This document shows, in pieces, positions 1 through 7,831 of a stretch of DNA of 64,000 nucleotides. Numbering within the stretch: position 1 is the first letter of the stretch; every line of letters begins with the position of its first letter. The translations under genes and the position numbers were made by a program. This DNA is from Prevotella sp902465605 (GTDB lineage Bacteria > Bacteroidota > Bacteroidia > Bacteroidales > Bacteroidaceae): positions 166,025 through 230,024 of the forward strand of contig CABQNT010000004.1 of NCBI GenBank assembly GCA_902465605.1. The letters run 5' to 3'. The notes under the pieces were generated by a model. It was given only the letters and a program-made list of their open reading frames with translations. It was not told where the DNA came from and ran no database searches.

Positions 1-305
1 TCATCACAGAGAACCTTAAGTATGTTGATCAACACCGTAAACAACTGCAAAAACAATATCCAACCTTCGCAAAGTTTGTGCGTGAGTTTGATGTTCCGCA
101 GCAGTTGGTGGATGCAGTGATTCACTCTGGTGAGAAAGAAAAGGTGAAACCGAAGGATAAGGAGGAATTACAAACCACCTTACCCGCTGTGAAAAACCAA
201 CTCAAAGCATTGGTTGCACGCGATTTGTGGGACATGAATGAGTATTTCCAGATTATCAATGAGACCAATGACATTGTCCTCAAGGCCGTTGAACTGATGA
301 ATTAA
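1..305 (+). CDS. C-terminal end of an S41-type processing protease (partial)
   Basis: The frame is open from the left edge (first full codon at base 3) and stops at 303-305, so only about the last 100 residues are present and no start is visible. The visible part is helical and charged, with a PTFAKFV stretch, a KNQLKALVARDLWDM stretch and an FQIINETND stretch. This resembles the tail of periplasmic C-terminal processing (tail-specific) serine proteases of Bacteroidales. The catalytic Ser/Lys region and the PDZ domain lie outside the window, so the call rests on tail similarity from memory only. Confidence 0.6.
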   Translation, partial: ITENLKYVDQHRKQLQKQYPTFAKFVREFDVPQQLVDAVIHSGEKEKVKPKDKEELQTTLPAVKNQLKALVARDLWDMNEYFQIINETNDIVLKAVELMN

Positions 306-490
306 GGCGAAGATGGGACAAGCCATAAGAAACGTTGTGTTATCTCCTCAATGGCGCATGTCTTATTCTTTGTTGCTTCCAATAGCAGCACTACGAGTAC
401 ATGCTCATGACGCTAACCGGCATTGATGCTATCGCCAGCATTGAATATCCATAGACTCTACGAGGGAAAACGCTGGTTTGAAAAAGGGAT

Positions 491-1783
491 TTAGCATCGT
501 TGTTTGCTGGTCATGATACTTAGAACCATCTCATCGGTCGTGCCCATCGCGTCTTTGCCAATGCTGGTGAGGTTGCGTATCGAGCGATCCACGTCCTCAT
601 CGATGATGCCTTCTGCCGATGTTACATGCTTATTTTCCATCGACAGCAAGGCCGAAAGTACAGCTGTGCTGACACCCGAGCTGATTTTCAGTGAGCAACT
701 GGGCTTGGCTCCGTCGCAAATCATGCCGGTAAGGTTGGCAATCATGTTCTTGATAGCATGACAGATGTGCGCATAGTCGCCGCCCATGAGGTAGGTGATG
801 CCGCAGCTTGAGCCGATACTGGCCACCACACAGCCGCACAGAGCCGACAGTTTGCCCAGGCTCTGCTTGATGTAAATGGCCGATAGATGACTGAGCGTCA
901 GGGCACGGATAAGTTCTTCTTCCGTATTCTCGTTTTCCATGGCGTACACCACCACTGGGTTTGTGGCGCAGATACCCTGATTTCCCGACCCGCTATTGCT
1001 CATCACCGGTATCATGGCCCCACCCATTCGAGCGTCGCAGGCCAATGCTGTCTTGGCGATGATGTGCGAGTAGATGCTGTTACCGAATATCCCTCGGCTC
1101 AATGGGCGATCCATTGTCTTGCCCAAGCAGTGTCCGTAGTTGCCTTTCAGCGACTGCTCGGCAGCATTCATGTTGTATTCTTTGGTTTTCAGCATGAACC
1201 CGATTTCGTCAATGGGGGTGGTGGTTGCGAAGTCGTAGACCATCCGGAAGGAAAGCTGTATGTCGTTCTCCTCCGGTTCATCTTGCTTCCTCAGGCCTTT
1301 GTCGAGCAGGATTTCCCCATTTTTGCATAGGTGGATAAAGTTGGTATGCGCACCTGCGATGATGGCTTTTGCCGTTTGATTGTTTGCTTGGCAAGTCACC
1401 TCGATGTACAGTTTTTCGGTAATTCCCTGTTTGAGTTGGATGTCTATGCGTTTTTCCTCTATGTATTTCTTCGCTTCTTCCAGCGTCTGTGGCGTGAGAT
1501 CCTTGATTACTTCCAACTGATATTCACTCTTTCCTACAATGCTGCCCAAAGCTATGGCGATGGGTAGTCCTATCATTCCGGTGCCTGGAATGCCCACACC
1601 CATGGCGTTTTTCAAGATGTTAGCACTCAGTAGGGCGGTTATTTTCTCGGGTCGACAGCCCAACAACTCCGTCGCTTTGGCCGTACATAGCGCCACAGCC
1701 ATGGGTTCTGTGCATCCAACGGCAGGCACTACTTCCTGGTGGATGAGCTGTATGATTTGTTTTCGGATATGTTCTTCAAGCAT
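491..1783 (-). CDS. cyuA: L-cysteine desulfidase / L-serine dehydratase alpha-like iron-sulfur enzyme (CyuA/YhaM, UPF0597 family)
   Basis: A 430-residue cytoplasmic protein, the usual length for the family. Near the N terminus it has VPAVGCTEP, and towards the C terminus a glycine/cysteine-rich part with CGCVVASIGSSCG and GMICDGAKPSC. These spaced cysteines suit ligands of a [4Fe-4S] cluster that acts as Lewis acid in dehydration or desulfhydration. Family members break down L-cysteine to pyruvate, ammonia and sulfide, and some are annotated as serine ammonia-lyases; which substrate applies here cannot be read from sequence. It lies 124 bp downstream of dsbD on the same strand, with a hairpin between them, so it may be partly co-transcribed. 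Confidence 0.8.
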   Translation of the reverse strand: MLEEHIRKQIIQLIHQEVVPAVGCTEPMAVALCTAKATELLGCRPEKITALLSANILKNAMGVGIPGTGMIGLPIAIALGSIVGKSEYQLEVIKDLTPQTLEEAKKYIEEKRIDIQLKQGITEKLYIEVTCQANNQTAKAIIAGAHTNFIHLCKNGEILLDKGLRKQDEPEENDIQLSFRMVYDFATTTPIDEIGFMLKTKEYNMNAAEQSLKGNYGHCLGKTMDRPLSRGIFGNSIYSHIIAKTALACDARMGGAMIPVMSNSGSGNQGICATNPVVVYAMENENTEEELIRALTLSHLSAIYIKQSLGKLSALCGCVVASIGSSCGITYLMGGDYAHICHAIKNMIANLTGMICDGAKPSCSLKISSGVSTAVLSALLSMENKHVTSAEGIIDEDVDRSIRNLTSIGKDAMGTTDEMVLSIMTSKQRC

Positions 1784-1852
1784 GGTTTTGTAGATTCAAA
1801 TGGTTTTTATATCGTGGTTTGTTTGTATGTAGGTGTGTCCTATCCGCACAAA

Positions 1853-1903
1853 GCACGTTGCCTTGCCACGCAGCACAGACCGTATCGCGTGGCAAGGGCG
1901 TGC
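1853..1903 (-). terminator. Hairpin between dsbD and cyuA
   Basis: CCTTGCCACGC (1861-1871) pairs perfectly with GCGTGGCAAGG (1887-1897). An outer GCACG (1853-1857) pairs with CGTGC (1899-1903) across a small internal loop. It sits just after the dsbD stop codon on the minus strand. No T-run follows, so it is a weak intrinsic terminator candidate; an mRNA-stabilising or attenuating hairpin is equally possible. Confidence 0.4.
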
Positions 1904-1907
1904 AAGG

Positions 1908-3956
1908 TCAGTTGCGATTGCGATAAGCCTCCAGTCCTTTCTTTAAGAAGTCGAGGTATGCCGACACATCTTCTTTATAGCTGTATGAGCCAGTCAGCGG
2001 TTTTCCTGCATTATCCAATGGTACATAGAAGGGCTGCGTGTTGGCGCCAAATTTACTACTTTGCAGATAACTCCACTTGTCGCCAACGGTGCGAAGCGTG
2101 CGCTTTTTGCCGTTGTCCATCACTTCTATCTGTTCTTTCAACGGTGTTTTGTCGTCCACGAACAAGGAGATGAGCACATAATCTTTTGTCAATACCTCCG
2201 CAACCGATGGATCTGTCCACACAGCCGCTTCCATCTTTCGGCAGTTGACACAACCAAAGCCGGTGAAATCGATGAAAGCAGGCTTGCCCTGAGCTTTGGC
2301 GGCAGCCATTCCTTCTTCATAACTGGTATAGGCAGCGTGAACCTCTTTGTTGTTCAGGTTGAAGTCTTGTGTGCTGATTGGCGGTGCGAAAGCGCTCACG
2401 GCCTTAACGGGTGCGCCCCAAAGACCAGGCACCATGTAGACTGTGAAGGCCAGCGAAATCATGCCCAGCATGATACATACCACCGGCATGGGTTTGCTCT
2501 CGCCGCCCACCATGTCGCTTTGGAACTTGAGATGCCCGATGAGATAAAGTCCCAGCATGCCGAAAATGACAATCCACAGCGACAAGAACACCTCACGATC
2601 GAGGATGTGCCAGCCGTATGCCAGGTCGGCTACGGAGAGGAATTTCAACGCGAAGGCCAGTTCGATAAAGCCCAATACCACCTTGATAGTGTTCATCCAA
2701 GAACCCGATTTGGGCGCTTGCTTCAGCCAAGAAGGGAACAGAGCGAAGAGTGTGAACGGCAATGCCAGTGCCAAGGCGAAGCCAAACATCCCGATGGCAG
2801 GCCCCACCCAGTTGCCCGACGTGGCGGCTTGTACCAGCAAGAAGCCCACGATGGGTGCGGTACAAGAGAAAGATACCAGCACCAACGTGAAGGCCATCAG
2901 GAAGATAGAGAGCAATCCGGTGGTGGAAGAGGCCTTGCTGTCCATCTTGTTTCCCCATGACTCAGGCAGCCGAAGCTCGAACCATCCGAAGAAAGAGAGT
3001 GCAAACACCACCAGCAGCAGGAAGAAGAAAATGTTGAAAACCGCACTGGTTGCCAGTTCGTTGAGCTTGTGTGGATCAGTAAAAGCCGTCACAAGCAGCC
3101 CCAGCGATAGGAATATCACGATGATGGCCAAGCCGTAGGTAATGGCGTCGCGCATGCCTTTGGCCTTGTCCTTGGTGCGTTTGAGGAAGAAACTTACCGT
3201 CATGGGGATGATGGGCCATACGCAGGGTGTGAACAGCGCCAGCAATCCGCCGGCAAACCCCATCAGGAACAGAAACCACAGTGAACCGTTCTGCTCGCTA
3301 CGGCCATCCTGTTGTTGCAATTCTTGGATGACAGGTTGCCACAAATCGGTGCTGACAGCCACCCTGCCGGTATCCACCGATGCGGGAAGTAGCGTGTCGG
3401 CAGCCATGCTCTGCACGGAATCTGGGACGAGGGATGAAGGCGAATCTCCATCTTTCGCCTCTTTTTCAGTCGGTTCCTGCGGCGTTGTTGCAGCCTCAAC
3501 GGCCGGCGATTTCCCGGCTTTCTTAAAGGCTACTTCTTGCGGTGGCATACACGTTTGGTCGTTGCAGGCACCATATTCCAAATAAGCATCAATGGTATAA
3601 TTGGGTTTGGTGAACCTTACTTTCTGGACAAACTGCGCCTTATGCTCAAAAAAGCGCAGCTTCATGCCAAACAGGTTGTCCATCTTCGAAATTTCGTTTC
3701 CGCGCGCCACCAGGCTGCCCACTTTCTCTACGCCGTCCATTTTGTTGACATGGAAAGAGGCTTCGATAGGCCCACTACTGCCAAGGTTCACGGAATAGAC
3801 GTGCCATCCCTGTTCAATATCAAGGTTGAAGACAATCTCTCCTTCAGCAGTTTTGCCCGTTTTGAGTTGTGCGGATGATTGTATGGGGTCTACAATCTGT
3901 GCTTGGGCGAATAGCGTTGTCAACGACAACAATGCCAGCACTAAATACTTTTTCAT
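1908..3956 (-). CDS. dsbD: DsbD-type thiol:disulfide transmembrane reductase
   Basis: A 682-residue inner-membrane protein that carries electrons from cytoplasmic thioredoxin to the periplasm. Order of domains: signal peptide (1-20); DsbD-alpha-like beta domain (about 25-145) with CNDQTC at 131-136; polar linker; membrane domain from about 226 with FTPCVWP (C245) and FSCTAP (C365), the two membrane cysteines; and a C-terminal thioredoxin domain with CVNC at 569-572. All six redox cysteines of the relay are present. Bacteroidales use such proteins for periplasmic cysteine reduction and cytochrome c maturation, which fits the nrf/ccs genes at 46.6-50.8 kb, though these are not linked. A consensus promoter lies about 150 bp upstream. 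Confidence 0.93.
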   Translation of the reverse strand: MKKYLVLALLSLTTLFAQAQIVDPIQSSAQLKTGKTAEGEIVFNLDIEQGWHVYSVNLGSSGPIEASFHVNKMDGVEKVGSLVARGNEISKMDNLFGMKLRFFEHKAQFVQKVRFTKPNYTIDAYLEYGACNDQTCMPPQEVAFKKAGKSPAVEAATTPQEPTEKEAKDGDSPSSLVPDSVQSMAADTLLPASVDTGRVAVSTDLWQPVIQELQQQDGRSEQNGSLWFLFLMGFAGGLLALFTPCVWPIIPMTVSFFLKRTKDKAKGMRDAITYGLAIIVIFLSLGLLVTAFTDPHKLNELATSAVFNIFFFLLLVVFALSFFGWFELRLPESWGNKMDSKASSTTGLLSIFLMAFTLVLVSFSCTAPIVGFLLVQAATSGNWVGPAIGMFGFALALALPFTLFALFPSWLKQAPKSGSWMNTIKVVLGFIELAFALKFLSVADLAYGWHILDREVFLSLWIVIFGMLGLYLIGHLKFQSDMVGGESKPMPVVCIMLGMISLAFTVYMVPGLWGAPVKAVSAFAPPISTQDFNLNNKEVHAAYTSYEEGMAAAKAQGKPAFIDFTGFGCVNCRKMEAAVWTDPSVAEVLTKDYVLISLFVDDKTPLKEQIEVMDNGKKRTLRTVGDKWSYLQSSKFGANTQPFYVPLDNAGKPLTGSYSYKEDVSAYLDFLKKGLEAYRNRN

Positions 3957-4001
3957 GTTAAGTGATGTTTATGGTTGTAATAACAATATTATATTTATAG
4001 A

Positions 4002-4017
4002 AAGTCGCATGCGACTT
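4002..4017. promoter_or_regulatory. Perfect 16-bp palindrome in the dsbD leader
   Basis: AAGTCGCATGCGACTT is its own reverse complement. It lies 45 bp upstream of the dsbD ATG, inside the probable 5' untranslated leader. It could be an operator half-site pair or a leader hairpin; nothing in the sequence decides between these. Confidence 0.4.
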
Positions 4018-4109
4018 CCTCTGTCCGTTCATGGATTCTGCCACCTTTGTACTGCCGAAGAAGCCAACCTCTTTCACTGCTTCCCCAACTCACAAATCGG
4101 TATTGTTTG

Positions 4110-4141
4110 CAAAAATATATAATTCTGTTGATACAGACAAA
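4110..4141 (-). promoter_or_regulatory. Promoter for dsbD
   Basis: On the minus strand TTTG (4141-4138), a 20-nt spacer and TATTTTTG (4117-4110) match the Bacteroidota housekeeping consensus TTTG-N19/20-TAnnTTTG. It would give a leader of about 145 nt for dsbD. Confidence 0.6.
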
Positions 4142-4808
4142 CGCAGAAGTGAAAAATACTTGTTTGAGAACGCGAATTTTCACACCATGCCCAACAGCCG
4201 CAATCATCGTTGCTGTAAGATTCAAACATTCAGCACGAAGAAGGCTTTGCGTGATGAATTATCTTGACAACGAATGCGCTCATGCTTGGCTTGTAAATCA
4301 GCAACTCCGCTTCTTGTCTCAAATTCGCCCAAAATAAGAAAGTTTTCTATTCTGTTGTTATACAGAAAGTTACACTTATCCGTCACTGTTGTTGCTTCAA
4401 TTTCTGGGCCGTTAACGGGTAAAAGCATTGCTTTTGGACACCAATAGCTATGCTTTTGCACCCTAATGGCAGCCCTATTGACCGCCAAAATGATGGTTTT
4501 AACCACGTCATCTCTTTGTTATTAGTTCGAAATTTTATTTTTTCTGCTCCATTAACGCCTTGTATGCATCCCGTTTGCCTATTGATTTTTTCCAGATTGA
4601 AAGTTTTTGAAGGCCGTTTTATGGGCGTTTTCTTTCAAAAATACTTTACATATTCTGTGCGGTAAGGCCCCATGCGTATCCTTTTTCTTCAAGTAGTTGC
4701 TTGCGGAAACGCTTCATGATTTGTGTGCGTCTACCCACTACAGTTTTGAGTAAGGTCACTGCCATCTTACTGTTTTGCTAAACTTAATCAATAAAAAAAT
4801 AAAAATTT

Positions 4809-4840
4809 TTTGTGGATATAAAGATTATATGCTACCTTTG
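4809..4840 (+). promoter_or_regulatory. Promoter of the tRNA-Gly/tRNA-Leu transcript
   Basis: TTTG at 4809-4812, a 20-nt spacer and TACCTTTG at 4833-4840 match the Bacteroidota consensus. The tRNA-Gly 5' end follows 15 nt after the -7 element. Confidence 0.75.
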
Positions 4841-4855
4841 CACTCTATAAAAAAT

Positions 4856-4928
4856 GCGGCAATAGCTCAGTTGGTAGAGCACAACCTTGCCAAGGTTGGG
4901 GTCGCGAGTTCGAGTCTCGTTTGCCGCT
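4856..4928 (+). tRNA. tRNA-Gly (anticodon GCC)
   Basis: Acceptor GCGGCAA (4856-4862) pairs with TTGCCGC (4921-4927), with discriminator T at 4928. The anticodon arm is CAACC-TTGCCAA-GGTTG, which gives anticodon GCC. The T arm has GTTCGAGTC. CCA is not encoded. It shares a promoter with the tRNA-Leu about 100 bp downstream. Confidence 0.97.
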
Positions 4929-5027
4929 CATTTTAATATTTGTTCAGGCTGCTGTAGTCTGGTTGGTGTGACATGAAAACTTTTTTCCGTGGACAAACCT
5001 GGCAGATACAGTCGGTTTTGGCTGATT

Positions 5028-5113
5028 GCCGCAATGGTGGAATTGGTAGACACGAGGGACTTAAAATCCCTTGGCCAGTAATGGCTGTGCGGGTTCGAGT
5101 CCCGCTCGCGGCA
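5028..5113 (+). tRNA. tRNA-Leu (anticodon TAA)
   Basis: An 86-nt class II tRNA with a long variable arm. The anticodon stem AGGGA/TCCCT encloses CTTAAAA, giving anticodon TAA. The T arm is GCGGG-TTCGAGT-CCCGC. The acceptor GCCGCAA pairs with TCGCGGC except for an A-C mismatch at the sixth pair. The discriminator is A at 5113 and CCA is not encoded. The following lipoprotein gene starts only about 14 nt downstream, so read-through co-transcription is likely. Confidence 0.96.
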
Positions 5114-5127
5114 CACTAAAACTAAAA

Positions 5128-6810
5128 ATGATTACTATGCGCAAAAATCTCATCTTTACTTTATCAGTATGTTCAGTGCTGGCACTCAGCTCATGCTCAA
5201 AAATGGGAGCGTTGTCAGCAGACAATTTCACGGTAACACCAAACCCGCTGGAGACAAAAGGCGGTCAGGTTCCAGCTACCATCAACGGTGCTTTTCCTGA
5301 AAAATACATGAAGAAAAATGCTGTTGTGACCGTGATTCCCGAATTAAGATATGGAAATGGGCAAGTTGCCAAAGGGACAGGATCTACGTTCCAAGGCGAG
5401 AAAGTGCTGGGAAACGATCAGATGATTTCTTATCGTCTGGGCGGTCGTTACACCATGAAGACGGCGTTTGATTTCGTTCCTGAGATGCAGAAAAGCGACA
5501 TGTACCTTACTTTCAGCGCTCGCAGGGGCAATAAGAAAATCAATATACCAGCCGTGAAGGTGGCCGAAGGTGTGGTTGCTACGTCCGAACTGTACAAGCA
5601 ACTGCTGCTGAGTGACGGCGGTTGCATCGCTCCCGACTCATTCCAGCGTGTCAATGCGCGGAAGCAAGAGGCCAACATCAAGTTCTTGGTGAACCAAGCC
5701 AATTTGCGCCGAAGTGAATTGAAGAACAACTCGGTTCAGGAGTTCGTTGCCATGTTGAAGCGCATCAACGCCGATCGCGAGAAATTGAACATCCGCAACG
5801 TTGAGGTACAGGCATACGCTTCACCTGAAGGTGGATTCAGTTTCAACGACAAGTTGGCTGGCAAGCGCCAGAATACTTCTGAGGCTTACGTTAAATCGCA
5901 GCTGAAGCAGACGGGCGTGGCCACTGGCATTGACGCCCACTACACCGCACAAGACTGGGATGGTTTCCAGAAATTGGTTCAGGCCAGCAACATTCAAGAC
6001 AAGGATGTCATCCTGCGCGTGCTGTCCATGTACAAAGACCCCGAGCAGAGAGAGCAGCAGATTCGTAACATGAGCGAGGCCTTCCGCGAATTGGCAGACG
6101 GCATTTTACCTGAGTTGCGTCGTTCTCGTCTGATTATTAACTATGAGACCATCGGCAGAAGTGATGAGCAAATCAAGACACAGTATGCCACCGATGCCAC
6201 CAAACTCAGCGTAGAGGAAATGCTCTATTATGCTACTTTGGAAGACAACATGGCCAAGAAGGAAGAAATCTACAAGCGCACAGCAGAATATTATGACAAA
6301 GACTATCGGGCTTTGAATAACCTGGCTACCTTGGCATTCAAGAAGGGTGACGAGATGGAAGCCACACGTTATCTCGAGCGTGCTTTGCGTGTTAATCCGC
6401 AAGCTCCTGAGGCTTTGGCTAATCTGGGTATCATGGAACTGGTTAACGGCAACGTGAAAGAGGCCGAGACCAGCATCGCCAAGGCGCTGGGCGAACAGAA
6501 TGTAAACGTGGCTATCGGTAGTTTGAATCTGGCAAAGGGCAATTTTGCACAAGCAGAGAAAGACTTCGAAGACGTTAACAGCAACAGTGCAGCACTTGCA
6601 CAGTTGATGAACAAGAACTATGCTGCAGCAGCTGCTACGCTGGACAAGGTAGCTAACCCCAATGCTTTGACCGACTATCTGCACGCCATCGTGGCTGCAC
6701 GTCGTGGTAACAAGTTTGCTGCAGAATCTTATTTGAAAGAGGCTTTGAAGAAAGACCCCTCATTAAAGACATACGCTGACAACGATTTAGAATTGTCTAT
6801 CTTGAGATAA
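5128..6810 (+). CDS. TPR-repeat lipoprotein with an OmpA-like segment
   Basis: About 560 residues. The N-terminal MRKN ... LALSSCSK is a lipoprotein signal with Cys in the lipobox, so the product should be membrane-anchored. The middle part has VEVQAYASPEGG followed by N..L..KR, similar to the peptidoglycan-binding OmpA C-terminal fold. The C-terminal third has tetratricopeptide units (YRALNNLATLAFKKGD, NPQAPEALANLGIMELVNG). A longer frame starts at 5071 inside the tRNA-Leu and was rejected; the first ATG clear of the tRNA is 5128, with an alternative at 5137. The role is unknown; a structural or assembly protein of the outer membrane is a reasonable guess. Confidence 0.8.
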   Translation: MITMRKNLIFTLSVCSVLALSSCSKMGALSADNFTVTPNPLETKGGQVPATINGAFPEKYMKKNAVVTVIPELRYGNGQVAKGTGSTFQGEKVLGNDQMISYRLGGRYTMKTAFDFVPEMQKSDMYLTFSARRGNKKINIPAVKVAEGVVATSELYKQLLLSDGGCIAPDSFQRVNARKQEANIKFLVNQANLRRSELKNNSVQEFVAMLKRINADREKLNIRNVEVQAYASPEGGFSFNDKLAGKRQNTSEAYVKSQLKQTGVATGIDAHYTAQDWDGFQKLVQASNIQDKDVILRVLSMYKDPEQREQQIRNMSEAFRELADGILPELRRSRLIINYETIGRSDEQIKTQYATDATKLSVEEMLYYATLEDNMAKKEEIYKRTAEYYDKDYRALNNLATLAFKKGDEMEATRYLERALRVNPQAPEALANLGIMELVNGNVKEAETSIAKALGEQNVNVAIGSLNLAKGNFAQAEKDFEDVNSNSAALAQLMNKNYAAAAATLDKVANPNALTDYLHAIVAARRGNKFAAESYLKEALKKDPSLKTYADNDLELSILR

Positions 6811-6824
6811 GGCAACTGTTTGCT

Positions 6825-7820
6825 ATGAAGCATATTGCCTATTTCTTTTGGCTCACTTTGGTTTTGATGTCGTGCGGTACCGATAGTCATCATTTTAAAC
6901 TCGATGGCCGGCTGCTGCATCTCAACCAAGGTGAGTTTTACGTTTATAGTCCCGATGGCATCATCGATGGAATGGACACCATCAAGGTGACAGGAGGGCG
7001 GTTCACGTACGAGATTCCTTGCGAGAAATCAGGAACGTTACTCATCGTGTTTTCCAACTTTTCAGAACATCCTGTCTTTGCTGTACCTGGTAAAAAGGTA
7101 GAGGTGAAGGGGGATGCTTCGCATTTGAAGGAACTGGAAGTGAAAGGAACCGATGACAACGAGCTGATGTCTAAGTTTAAGAAGAAGATAGCCAACGCAT
7201 CCCCTCCGGAGGTATTGAAATACGCAGAACAGTTTGTGAACGACCATCCCAGCTCGGATGTGGGTAGGTATCTTGTTTCTAAGTACTTTCTTAGAACGCC
7301 CAAGCCCAACTACCCCAAGGCCAAGCAGCTGGTGGGTGTGATGGTGAAGAAGCAGCCCAAGAATGGGGCTTTGAGCCGGTTGCAACGGCAACTCTCGGGA
7401 GGCTATGTGGCAGAAGGTGACCGATTGCCATCCTTCTCGGTGACAGATGTGAACGGCAATGTGGTGACCAGCGCTGCTTTGAGTCAGGCTCCCCTGGCCG
7501 TCATCAATGTTTGGACATCGTGGAGTTACGAAAGTTTGGACATCCAGCGGCAGCTCAATCAGTTTCAGAAAAAGCATGCAGGACGCCTTAAGGTGGTTGG
7601 ACTATCGATTGACCCCAGCAAAAAGGCCTGCAAGGAGACGTTGGATCGTGACTCCATTAAGTGGTCGAACATCTGTGATGAGGCGTTGTTCGAGGGCGAT
7701 CTTGTCCGTCAATTAGGCATTTCATCCATACCTTATAATATCATCTTGAAAAACGGACGCGTAGTAGCATGTGGACTTGACGCTCAGGCTCTCATGAAGA
7801 AGTTGGAAGAGTTGATCTAA
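6825..7820 (+). CDS. Lipoprotein with DUF4369-like and thioredoxin-fold domains, without redox cysteines
   Basis: 331 residues with a lipoprotein signal ending LVLMSCGT. Residues about 25-110 resemble DUF4369, the N-terminal domain of many Bacteroidales TlpA-like proteins. The C-terminal half has a thioredoxin fold: a PSFSVTDVNGNVV entry, an INVWTSWSYESLD helix start, and a cis-proline region SSIPYNIIL. In normal family members the helix start reads W-C-x-x-C; here both cysteines are replaced (WSYESLD). It is therefore unlikely to be an oxidoreductase and may be a binding or chaperone-like protein. It lies 14 bp after the TPR lipoprotein and 11 bp before comM, so it is probably in one operon. 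Confidence 0.78.
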   Translation: MKHIAYFFWLTLVLMSCGTDSHHFKLDGRLLHLNQGEFYVYSPDGIIDGMDTIKVTGGRFTYEIPCEKSGTLLIVFSNFSEHPVFAVPGKKVEVKGDASHLKELEVKGTDDNELMSKFKKKIANASPPEVLKYAEQFVNDHPSSDVGRYLVSKYFLRTPKPNYPKAKQLVGVMVKKQPKNGALSRLQRQLSGGYVAEGDRLPSFSVTDVNGNVVTSAALSQAPLAVINVWTSWSYESLDIQRQLNQFQKKHAGRLKVVGLSIDPSKKACKETLDRDSIKWSNICDEALFEGDLVRQLGISSIPYNIILKNGRVVACGLDAQALMKKLEELI

Positions 7821-7831
7821 AGCGACTTATC

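Larger units (their letters stand above)
3957..4808. repeat. Gene-free gap with extragenic repeat modules
   Basis: No convincing gene was found; the small open frames lack recognisable features. Besides the dsbD promoter and palindrome, two modules recur elsewhere in the window. A 36-nt block at 4424-4459 (AGCATTGCTTTTGG ... ATGCTTTTGC) matches 54673-54708 at 33 of 36 positions. A 30-nt block at 4577-4606 (GCCTATTGA ... CAGATTGAAAGTTT) matches 22230-22259 with a single mismatch. The rest is A+T-rich sequence without a visible signal. Confidence 0.6.

Noticed and set aside
887..1330. Plus-strand open frame opposite the desulfidase gene
   Set aside because: It lies wholly within a well-supported minus-strand gene and shows no family features; similar antisense frames elsewhere were dismissed for the same reason.
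4031..4665. Several small open frames on both strands between dsbD and tRNA-Gly
   Set aside because: They overlap one another and the repeat modules, and none has a plausible start region or domain.
5071..5127. Longer start for the TPR lipoprotein beginning inside tRNA-Leu
   Set aside because: The first codons lie within the tRNA and add no family-like sequence; a lipoprotein signal begins only at 5128 or 5137.
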